From a virus: 25,589 bases of DNA. Position numbers and translations under genes: made by a program. The stretch is from positions 1 through 25,589 of the IMG/VR virus record IMGVR_UViG_3300035228_000387; one strand, given 5' to 3'. The notes under the pieces are model-generated. The model saw only the letters and a list, made by a program, of their open reading frames with translations, did no database searches and was not told the DNA's origin. Every line of letters starts with the position of its first letter. Positions within the stretch are counted from its first letter, which is position 1. Below are positions 19,401 through 25,589 of this stretch, in pieces.

Positions 19401-19544
19401 GACAATTACATTGCCACGGACATCGAGAGTCTCACGAGGAATCGTGGTCCCAATACCTACCTGACCACCAACTGATACCAGATCGTTTTCATCGACCTGA
19501 ACACCATCCCGAAAATTGATAATAGTCTTATAATTCGTTGGCAT
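16500..19544 (-). CDS. Large repeat-containing fibre-like virion protein, 1014 aa
   Basis: The ATG at 19544 is 28 bp after a GATAAATA late promoter. The N-terminus (MPTNYKTIINFRDGVQVDEN) leads into repeated VGIGT-T-x-P-x-x-TLDVRG units, then many Gly/Asn/Thr-rich short strands, as in phage fibre shafts. Residues 560-690 carry five approximate 30-residue repeats of the type G-I-I-T-C-G-G-L-x-L-N-x-G-x-I-x-x-A-G-D-I. The C-terminal 150 residues look globular (FFFDVGQYAIHLGFVGG; YVSSGTSSLNIEQ). No S74 chaperone is present. It is probably part of the tail fibre or baseplate appendage with its neighbours. Conserved in style with cyanophage fibre genes; receptor binding is inferred. Confidence 0.75.
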   Translation of the reverse strand: MPTNYKTIINFRDGVQVDENDLVSVGGQVGIGTTIPRETLDVRGNVIVENETNLRHVNVIGFATHYGNINVAVGSSVGIGTTVPEATFQVGVGTTGATITADGRVTATSFVGDGSALTNLPTSVWDNDNPGVGSTIYAFRPVGISVTFPQADFAVGDIVQIDAISGVGTYQELEAKNLTLSGNAQQGNIAMVGSISGIQSITNGTGNFETIGVGSFGQLDIATGIITGGATGLTVNGIEKTISFVGVNTLGDSRSGLSFKEIATGTDLLSVLYNGTVQNVDGSDGGQLELWGLQGSTFLPRVVATREGRVGVGTSRPRESYAVDIVGTGTFTGALGAAGGFIGNVIGDITGIAGVAAGLTGTPDISVDEITSIGINSIFIRNTGISTFGGEISVGNFVGVGSTSSALGRGLGVIGGADVRGDGTFSGDLFVGGNLAIGGTFGGAVDVSDVTAGEIIATGILSATTTSSCVLHDTTITGNVTQNAGKNFVIGNELTVGGSVAIGGTEIGFTQPVNITGAVSINDTTGVVTTGKVVCQDLVVEGNFSNTGGAIATFGKILLDGVSGFISARGNIDATGGIITCKQINATGISTFGGLNLRGGSISSTADIFAGTGIITCGGLFLNNGDINQAGNIDAQTGFVTCGGIELNSGGIKDAGDIDTIGVITCTGINLNYGDLIDAGDLNSGGHGIFSSFILSEAGICTVANLDITDGQATNFLTTRIGFNTTLTNFPIAEGIAGFDDAEIFMQGNTRGIGIGTTSGKRAGNTSLYVGHGRVGVDFSGGHSLFEGGVAIGTHGSAIEENNFEVYKNTVFHERATGAGGTESGFIRIGIGTLAPRTSFDMSHVEGGYFAMPSYIDGGPATSDNFRGCLYFNTTENIPFVFDNSNEPMGISTAVDFFFDVGQYAIHLGFVGGITNSDATRGTDLGNTVDNEIQPFDPSNSFGPGLGTAHMVYNKQYNKHQYATAQGTDCFDASIFRSYVSSGTSSLNIEQDALDPTKVYISVAGVGSVTFTLS
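17475..17867 (-). repeat. Tandem approximately 30-residue repeats inside the 1014-aa protein
   Basis: The coding region for residues 560-690 has five degenerate units alternating ATG-I/F-V-T-C-G-G-I and L-N-x-G-x-I-x-x-A-G-D/N-I. Each unit probably gives one turn of a beta-solenoid or beta-prism. Nucleotide identity between units is moderate, so this is an older duplication. Confidence 0.65.
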
Positions 19545-19571
19545 TATCTTAAGTGAGACAGTCCTTTTTTG

Positions 19572-22500
19572 TTATTTATCACCCTCAAGTTCATTGACTT
19601 TGTTAGTGAGTTCCTTGACAGACTCAATGAGTAGAGGAATTAGTTTGTTATAGTGGACACCTTTTGTGCCATCAGGTTTTGTAGATACTGCCTCAGGGAG
19701 AACTTTCTCTACATCTTGAGCAATAACGCCAATGTCATGACCTTTATAGCTCTTGTTACCTTCTTTCCAGTCATACTCTGTACCACGGATTTGCATAACC
19801 TTGGCAAGAGGATCTTCAAGTGTGGAAATATTTTCCTTCATAGCAATGTCAGATGTTTGACCATAGAAAGCAACAATATCATCACATACATGCATAGGAC
19901 CACCACAATATGTGAATCCAGCACCACTCATGAATACATTACCAGAGAATGTGGTAAAACCATTTAGGTTAACTTGCTGCTCAAATGTTACAGATGCAGT
20001 ATATTTGGTATCAGTTGCAATAGCAACAGCAAATCCAGAAGCAGCATTAAGAACCAGATCGCCAGATCCAGGAACTGTTGTAATTTCTGTCAGATTAGTA
20101 CCAACACCAACTAGAACATTGTTTAATTTAGCTCCATTGGGGAAAGAACCAGTGATCTCAATAGTTCCACCAAGTTCAACAGTTCCACTAGTGATTAGAT
20201 CATCAGTGAAGTTAACATCATTGGTGAATGTAACAGGACCATCAAACTGAGACAGAATGTTTTGCTGAGGACCACCCTCAACAATAATTCTCTGTCTAAC
20301 AATAACTTCATCAAATACAACAGAGTTGTTAGATGCAGTCTCACCAGTTACAGTAGGAATAGGAATACCAAAGGAAGATTCTTGACCACTGGAAGAAGAG
20401 ATTCTCTTGTTACCAATGTAGAAGTCACCTTCATTATTCAGACCAGTGTATACAACAGTACCACCAGATCTTTCTTGTGCCTGTGACAGATACTCTTCAT
20501 CATCAGTTAGTGTTCTATCCTGCACCTGAGGAAGACCAGTTGAATAGTTACCAGGACCATAACCAAGATATTCAAATGTGTGACCAGATGCACGGAGAAT
20601 AGAAGGACGCCGCAATTCGATAGCCAGAGGGTCTATCTTGCGTGCTAATGAGCCAACATAGTGAAGGGCAGGAAGTGTACCTAAAGCGCCTCTGAGGACT
20701 GTTAGGGTGTCATTGCCGCCGCCAGATAAACCTGCACTCGCTACTCTTACAATCTCTTTATCAATTTCAAGATAATCTCCAAGTTTCAATCTTAAGTCAG
20801 TGCCAATACCAGCGTTAGGAATTTGTACTCTGATAGATGTATCAATGTTATTGATATCGTCCTTGAGTGTTGCTCTCTCACCAGCATACAAAATAGTGTA
20901 TCTAGATCCAATAGTCTCATTAAGTGCAATCTCTTGCCTATTAGATTCAAAAGCATGTTGATATAACTTGAATCCCGATACATGAGTAATATCATTTACA
21001 GTAGTAGATGTAAATGTATTGACACCAGCTACAGTATCGACAAGGAAATCACCTACCTTACCATCAGTTGGATTGACAACTCTGAATTTACTACCTTTCT
21101 TGAGACCATGTGGTTCGGCACATGTAAATGTAGTTAATCCAAGAGTATTGTCATAGTGTGTGGATGCAATGCTGACGGAAGGTGAAACTCTCATAGCATA
21201 TTGTCCTGAGACAATAAGAGGATCACCATCTGTTAGTGCAATAGCTACACTATTCTTGCTAGGAATACTAGCGATTCTATACAAACCATCGCTAGTTGTG
21301 CCAATACCAGTAATAGCAATAACATCATTAATAGCAGACGAGATACCTGAAGTAGGAACACCAATTGATGAACCAGCGAATCCTTCAATGGATAGTGTTT
21401 CGTTACCTACAAAAGCAGAACCAGGCGCAAATACCTCAAATCCAGTGATAGTTGTAGATCCAAGACCAACAGTGACTGTTGCAGTAGCACCATTCCACAC
21501 ACCAGAATTCAGAAGTCTAGTGTTATATTCTGTCGTTACAGCATAACCAACACCCGATACCAAATTCTCATGAGTAATAAGTCCATTGAGATCGTGTTGA
21601 TTTTCAAAACTGACTGTTACAATACCAGCAGACACTGTTGTAATGCCAGTAATTGCATATCCGATATTAAATGACTTGTTAAACTTATCAAGAGTCTCTC
21701 TAGTTATAGAGTTCTTTAGATCGTTGATCTCGACTTTACCTAGAGGAGCTCTCTTACAGAAAGAAACAGCAGCAGAAGAATTTTGTACAATATTATCTCT
21801 ATCCTGTTGTGGATAGTAATAGGTAACATTCTGCTTATACTTCTTAGGCGTAAATTCCTGTGGTGGTGCATAAGAAGAATTAAGTAATTCTAGAACATAA
21901 ACACCATCATTCTGATCTTTAAGGTATTGAGAAACAACAGATGCTCTGTAAACAGTAAAGTTCTTTTGGTTGTTCTTAATAGCAAATCTAGGCAGGAAAA
22001 GATTTCTGGAATTTGTTGTGTCAACAAATGTACCAGTGTTTCTCTCTACACCATTTGTATCTGTGTTTTGGAATGTAAATTGATATCCATCAATAATACC
22101 ATCAACGATAAAGTTACCGTTGTATCCTTTACCATCTACAGCACCAGTGTTATTGGAGTCTTGAACAAGTTCAACTTGAATTTCATCATCAACTTCTACC
22201 ATGTGAGGAAATTCAGTTCTCACAGTGACAGTATTTGTTGTCTCTGAGATAAATGCGATGAACTGATGATTTCTTCTAAAGTTGTTATCATCTAGTGTGA
22301 TGGTTGTTGCTGTAGGATCAGATGTCTTAGCAAAACCTGTCAAACTAGAGAGCTGAATGTTGAATCCAGTAACAGGATCTCTAGAGTTTCCTGCCTCTTT
22401 AGGAATAACATAACGAACTTTGTATAACTTATCTTCGATACTTCTACTATCTTCATATCTTTCAATGAATGAGATGTTAGTCCCTTCATTATCAAATACA

Positions 22501-24812
22501 TAATCACTAGTTTCTATTTGATTGTAGATATCATTATTAGTATCACTGTGGATAAACCACTGATTCTGATTCGCATCCCACTGAATAGGTTGGGCAAGTT
22601 GACCAGAATCTTTATCAGATACTCTACTTTCAAGTCTCAGTTGTGTACCACCAATAATCCCAATGGGTACATTGTTAATAGCATTAGAGAATGTTGATGC
22701 AACCTTAATTTCTGTGGGACTTACAACAATAACATAGTACAATCTATTGAGTGTAACTCCTTCTGGCAAATCTCCATCATCACTGTAAATTCTAATAGAC
22801 TCACCAGTAATCAGACCAATATTCCCATCTAAGCTCATAGAGAACTGAGAGTTTGGTGCAGTCAATCTAGCTTTCTTAGTACCAGTTTGTGTTCCCAGAG
22901 CTGCTGTTGCAATGCCAGTCAACTCATTCTCAAGCATTTTAACACCAGAGGAGAATACTGTACCTCCAATGTTTACCTTGATCTGTTCATCAAATCTAGC
23001 ACCAATTCGGAAACCCTGAGAGAGTGATAGTGGTGGTTCATCTTCCCTATCAAAACCAAAGATGTAAAGGTGACTAGAAACACCTACATTCTTAGTTTTA
23101 GTTACATCAAACTGATAGAAACTTACAGTATCAATCTTAGAATCAGATATATCTACATGTTGAGGTGTAGTGATGTGTGTGATATATCCTTGGTCATCTC
23201 TTGGGAAAGCATCAGGTCTAAAACCATCAGCAATCAGAGAGAATTGACCAAAGTTAGAGTTAGAGTTAGTGATAGATGCGTCAGCACCACTCTCACCTAA
23301 GAAGTGAGCATTGTATCCGATAGCAAACACGGATACAACCTGAACAACAGCGTTGTTTGAGATCCTAATGTGCGACTGTTCCCATCCCTGTCTGTAAACA
23401 GCACTAGAGTCTAGGTGATAAACAGTAGTAGCATCTGTAGATGAAGATAGTGCTGCAAGCTCAGAACCTTTTACCTCAGGATATGTGATGCCTTCATATA
23501 ATCTTGTAGTTGGATTATATTTAACAAACGCACGGTCATCTTTCTGGAGTGAAATACCCGTAAATTGGGCAACAACCATCGAACGGAAACCAGTGGCTTT
23601 GCTACCATCAGTGTGCATACCGTTCATGCCAAAGACAGAACGCAGCGAGATATTAAAGATATAAGGAGATGCGCCAGTTACAGTATCAGATTCAATTGTA
23701 ACTACTGCGCTAGTAATATTAGACGGTGTAGCAGGTAAGTTGTTTGGGAATGTGGGTAGACTATATGTAAATGTGGTTGAGTCTACAATAGACTGAACAA
23801 ATGTAGAGATATTATACTGAGATACATTAACCCCACTAATCTTAACAGGGGTGCCAGCAGTCAAACCATGAGTTTGCTGTGTAGTAACAGTAACCTGAGA
23901 TGTAGGAGACAATCCATCACCAGAGATGATACTTGCAATCTCTAGAGGGTCATCACCAAGAGCACCAACAATCTCAAATTCAGGACGAACTTTCTCAAAG
24001 TCACCCTGATTGTCTGGCCATTCATATGTAATAGCACGACCAGATGCTTCTTGGAAAGCATAAGTCAGCTTGTAATAATACATGCTGAGGTCAGTATTGT
24101 CATATCCTTTGACCTCATTAACACCATCAGCATACTCAAAGCATGTCAGTTTATGGTGAGAGAATGTGGGGAGAGATCTATTATCTTCATCAAATCTTTG
24201 GTGGTCAGTATATACTAAGCGATCATCTTTTCCATCAAACAGAGAGAACTGCCACATGTAGCAGTTACCAGTAATTCTAAAGATAGAACTATTAGGAACA
24301 CCATCATCTGTAGGGTTGGGTACATACAGAGGACGGATCTTTGTCTTTCTGAGGTCAAGACCAACTAGAGATGTACCTCTAGGGATGATGACACCACCGT
24401 TAACTGAATTAAACCTGTAGAGAGTATTATCGTTTACAGTTAAATCAAATTCACTAGTCAAAGACAGTGCAAACTCTGAAGTTGCTACTGTTTCTGCACC
24501 GATAGGAGATACGCCTACAGCTCTACTAGGGTCAGAAGGATCTTTCTTGATTGCAAATCCAGGTCTGTTATCAATAAAGTGCTCACCTGGGAACAAGAGA
24601 ATAGTCGTCTTGTCAGTAATATCGTTATCAAATCCTGTCTGGTATGAGAATCTAGCAGATTCTAATAGTGCTCGCTGAATAGTTTTGAAGGGTTTTGTTA
24701 AGGAATTACCCTGATTAGTGATTGAGTCGGTAGCATCAAGATCATTAGGGTTAACATAAAGAATTTTACCCTCAGTATTCTTGATGAAATTCTCTAGTTT
24801 ATTAAGTGGCAT
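19572..24812 (-). CDS. Giant tail fibre/appendage protein with S74 chaperone domain, 1746 aa
   Basis: The N-terminal region (residues about 10-70) has GKILYVNPNDLDATDSITNQ then KPFKTIQRALLESARFSY and a TILLFPGEH strand, like the start of a right-handed beta-helix fibre. The long middle is made of beta-rich repeat modules. The C-terminal 93 residues (from about 1654) form an intramolecular chaperone of the peptidase S74/endosialidase type: S-D-x-x-M-K-E-N-I-S, IRGTEYDWKEG, GHDIGVIAQDVEKVLPEAV, HYNKLIPLLIESVKEL and a final coiled coil. In this family the domain trimerises the fibre and cuts itself off at the Ser of S-D. ATG at 24812, preceded by AGAGAG; the CTAAATA late promoter lies 34 bp upstream. 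Confidence 0.9.
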   Translation of the reverse strand: MPLNKLENFIKNTEGKILYVNPNDLDATDSITNQGNSLTKPFKTIQRALLESARFSYQTGFDNDITDKTTILLFPGEHFIDNRPGFAIKKDPSDPSRAVGVSPIGAETVATSEFALSLTSEFDLTVNDNTLYRFNSVNGGVIIPRGTSLVGLDLRKTKIRPLYVPNPTDDGVPNSSIFRITGNCYMWQFSLFDGKDDRLVYTDHQRFDEDNRSLPTFSHHKLTCFEYADGVNEVKGYDNTDLSMYYYKLTYAFQEASGRAITYEWPDNQGDFEKVRPEFEIVGALGDDPLEIASIISGDGLSPTSQVTVTTQQTHGLTAGTPVKISGVNVSQYNISTFVQSIVDSTTFTYSLPTFPNNLPATPSNITSAVVTIESDTVTGASPYIFNISLRSVFGMNGMHTDGSKATGFRSMVVAQFTGISLQKDDRAFVKYNPTTRLYEGITYPEVKGSELAALSSSTDATTVYHLDSSAVYRQGWEQSHIRISNNAVVQVVSVFAIGYNAHFLGESGADASITNSNSNFGQFSLIADGFRPDAFPRDDQGYITHITTPQHVDISDSKIDTVSFYQFDVTKTKNVGVSSHLYIFGFDREDEPPLSLSQGFRIGARFDEQIKVNIGGTVFSSGVKMLENELTGIATAALGTQTGTKKARLTAPNSQFSMSLDGNIGLITGESIRIYSDDGDLPEGVTLNRLYYVIVVSPTEIKVASTFSNAINNVPIGIIGGTQLRLESRVSDKDSGQLAQPIQWDANQNQWFIHSDTNNDIYNQIETSDYVFDNEGTNISFIERYEDSRSIEDKLYKVRYVIPKEAGNSRDPVTGFNIQLSSLTGFAKTSDPTATTITLDDNNFRRNHQFIAFISETTNTVTVRTEFPHMVEVDDEIQVELVQDSNNTGAVDGKGYNGNFIVDGIIDGYQFTFQNTDTNGVERNTGTFVDTTNSRNLFLPRFAIKNNQKNFTVYRASVVSQYLKDQNDGVYVLELLNSSYAPPQEFTPKKYKQNVTYYYPQQDRDNIVQNSSAAVSFCKRAPLGKVEINDLKNSITRETLDKFNKSFNIGYAITGITTVSAGIVTVSFENQHDLNGLITHENLVSGVGYAVTTEYNTRLLNSGVWNGATATVTVGLGSTTITGFEVFAPGSAFVGNETLSIEGFAGSSIGVPTSGISSAINDVIAITGIGTTSDGLYRIASIPSKNSVAIALTDGDPLIVSGQYAMRVSPSVSIASTHYDNTLGLTTFTCAEPHGLKKGSKFRVVNPTDGKVGDFLVDTVAGVNTFTSTTVNDITHVSGFKLYQHAFESNRQEIALNETIGSRYTILYAGERATLKDDINNIDTSIRVQIPNAGIGTDLRLKLGDYLEIDKEIVRVASAGLSGGGNDTLTVLRGALGTLPALHYVGSLARKIDPLAIELRRPSILRASGHTFEYLGYGPGNYSTGLPQVQDRTLTDDEEYLSQAQERSGGTVVYTGLNNEGDFYIGNKRISSSSGQESSFGIPIPTVTGETASNNSVVFDEVIVRQRIIVEGGPQQNILSQFDGPVTFTNDVNFTDDLITSGTVELGGTIEITGSFPNGAKLNNVLVGVGTNLTEITTVPGSGDLVLNAASGFAVAIATDTKYTASVTFEQQVNLNGFTTFSGNVFMSGAGFTYCGGPMHVCDDIVAFYGQTSDIAMKENISTLEDPLAKVMQIRGTEYDWKEGNKSYKGHDIGVIAQDVEKVLPEAVSTKPDGTKGVHYNKLIPLLIESVKELTNKVNELEGDK
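19573..19580 (-). promoter_or_regulatory. T4-type late promoter (GATAAATA) for the 1014-aa gene
   Basis: GATAAATA on the minus strand is made of the last two codons and stop of the giant fibre gene (Asp-Lys-stop). It lies 28 bp before the ATG at 19544 and fits the NATAAATA late consensus. Confidence 0.65.
19575..19853 (-). other. S74 intramolecular chaperone domain coding region
   Basis: Encodes the C-terminal 93 residues of the giant fibre. The S-D dipeptide at its start is the expected autocleavage site, and the IGVIAQDVEKVLPE and YNKLIPLLIESVKEL motifs are hallmark segments. This is an annotation of a domain, not a separate gene. Confidence 0.85.
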
Positions 24813-24845
24813 CTCTCTTCAGACTGAGAATGGTTGTGCTCTGAC

Positions 24846-24860
24846 TATTTAGACTAAATA
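24846..24860. promoter_or_regulatory. Divergent late promoters in one palindrome (CTAAATA both ways)
   Basis: TATTTAG-A-CTAAATA is a perfect 15-bp palindrome, giving CTAAATA on each strand. CTAAATA is a known cyanophage variant of the T4 late promoter. It lies 34 bp from the ATG of the minus-strand fibre gene and 27 bp from the ATG of the plus-strand gene. Confidence 0.7.
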
Positions 24861-24886
24861 AGCAGTGATCTATACGGCTAATTGTC

Positions 24887-25474
24887 ATGTCTGATATTAG
24901 ACCGATGAAATGGGTTGCAATCGGAGCTGGAGCACTGTTCGGTATCGCCCACATTGGACTTTTTGGTTATATTATTAATAAACCAGAACAACCAGAAACC
25001 CCGCAAGTCCCTGCTATCAATATTCCAAGAGGAACTCCTTACTCCTCTTATAGAATTGAAGCAAACAAAGAAGGATATAGTATTGAATATAAAGCAAACG
25101 ATCCTGCCATCTTAGAGTCACACAGATCTCTTGATCTTGATAAGAAGAAGGGTGGACTCTTTGGTGGTAATGGTACAGAAAGGCGTAGCGAAAGCCGTTA
25201 CGATCAGTACACCATGGATGGCACCAGAAACTTAGGAGGTGCAACAGGTGAAGGGGGAAAGTCTGCCAAAGAGATAGAGTGTATCGTGGCGGACGCTGGA
25301 GCACGATCACAAGGTGCAATGGCAGGTAGTGCTATCGCTGCTGGTGTTGCTGTCCCTGCTGTTGCTAGTATCCCTTATGTTGGATGGTTAGCAGGAGGTT
25401 GGGCTTTACTTCTAGGACAAAAAGCAGGGTCTGAATTGGGATCCCAAGTTGGGACAGTATTTAATGATTGTTAA
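24887..25474 (+). CDS. Membrane-anchored protein with glycine-zipper C-terminus, 195 aa
   Basis: Residues 8-30 (KWVAIGAGALFGIAHIGLFG) form an N-terminal membrane helix. Residues 33-120 are polar, with a PEQPETPQVP linker and a charged region (DLDKKKGGLFGGNGTERRSE). Residues about 140-190 are Gly/Ala-rich and hydrophobic (SAIAAGVAVPAVASIPYVG, LLGQKAGSELGSQVG) with small-residue spacing like a glycine-zipper membrane domain. There is no signal cleavage site. Divergent from the fibre gene with a late-type promoter, it is probably a virion or late membrane component. I do not recognise its function. There is no Shine-Dalgarno motif; the ATG at 24887 is the first in frame. Confidence 0.8.
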   Translation: MSDIRPMKWVAIGAGALFGIAHIGLFGYIINKPEQPETPQVPAINIPRGTPYSSYRIEANKEGYSIEYKANDPAILESHRSLDLDKKKGGLFGGNGTERRSESRYDQYTMDGTRNLGGATGEGGKSAKEIECIVADAGARSQGAMAGSAIAAGVAVPAVASIPYVGWLAGGWALLLGQKAGSELGSQVGTVFNDC

Positions 25475-25476
25475 TA

Positions 25477-25589
25477 ATGAAAGACTTAAAGGTTCCTTTT
25501 GCGATTGTATCATTCCTACTTGTTCAGGGTGCTGGTGCCGTATGGTGGGCATCCCAAGTTGATGGTAGGGTAAAGAGTTTAGAAACTCT
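25477..25589 (+). CDS. Partial small membrane protein (3' end outside window)
   Basis: The ATG at 25477, two bases after the upstream stop, opens a frame to the window edge (37 codons seen). The N-terminus MKDLKVPFAIVSFLLVQGAG, then AVWWASQVDGRVKSLE, is a membrane anchor followed by a polar, probably coiled-coil start. It is likely co-transcribed with the preceding gene and might act with it at the membrane. Short membrane proteins of this pattern are known in cyanophages but have no function. Confidence 0.8.
   Translation, partial: MKDLKVPFAIVSFLLVQGAGAVWWASQVDGRVKSLET

Overview
The window looks like part of a T4-like marine myovirus genome, most likely a cyanophage. Four things suggest this: late promoters of the NATAAATA/CTAAATA type, very long tail-fibre-like genes made of short Gly/Thr-rich repeats, dense chains of tiny genes with ATGA start/stop overlaps, and accessory genes typical of cyanomyoviruses (2-oxoglutarate/Fe(II) oxygenases, a tryptophan-halogenase-like flavoprotein, an SF2 helicase, a nucleotide-sugar epimerase). 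No tRNA, rRNA, IS element or CRISPR array was seen. Host and taxonomy are inferred from gene content only.

Layout. Everything from 1 to 24812 is transcribed leftwards (minus strand). Positions 1-4661 form a hyperplastic region of small genes, many as single-gene cassettes with their own promoter. It includes a 2OG oxygenase, a lysozyme-like protein and a HicA-like protein. Positions 4665-9147 hold a near gapless run of overlapping genes: an SF2 helicase, several microproteins (one AbrB-like), a second 2OG oxygenase, a truncated SDR epimerase and conserved hypotheticals. Positions 9154-10976 hold a two-gene unit: a candidate PD-(D/E)XK-like nuclease and a larger unknown protein behind a near-consensus sigma70 promoter. 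Positions 11047-13850 hold a halogenase-like gene with a late-type promoter, a microprotein, and a protein with nucleotidyltransferase/ligase motifs. Positions 13911-24812 form the late virion block: a 1746-residue fibre with a C-terminal S74-type chaperone, a 1014-residue repeat protein, a 657-residue collagen-like protein, and a prolyl-hydroxylase-like 2OG oxygenase 8 bp after it. Two membrane-protein genes diverge rightwards from 24887.

Main observations. (1) The collagen-like protein has Pro almost only before Gly (T-P-G, Q-P-G, S-P-G), the substrate position of collagen prolyl-4-hydroxylases, and the next gene is a PKHD/P4H-type oxygenase; together they may be a virion-collagen hydroxylation pair. 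(2) A family of seven approximately 25-nt quasi-palindromes sits at or just before gene ends, six containing the upstream stop codon. Each is followed by a hairpin and/or promoter and then a new gene, like the promoter-early stem-loop (PeSL) cassettes of T-even phages. (3) The 12672-13850 product has motifs I, III, IIIa, IV and V of the covalent nucleotidyltransferase (ligase/capping) superfamily in order, with a large insertion. (4) A perfect 15-bp palindrome provides divergent late promoters between the fibre gene and the rightward genes.
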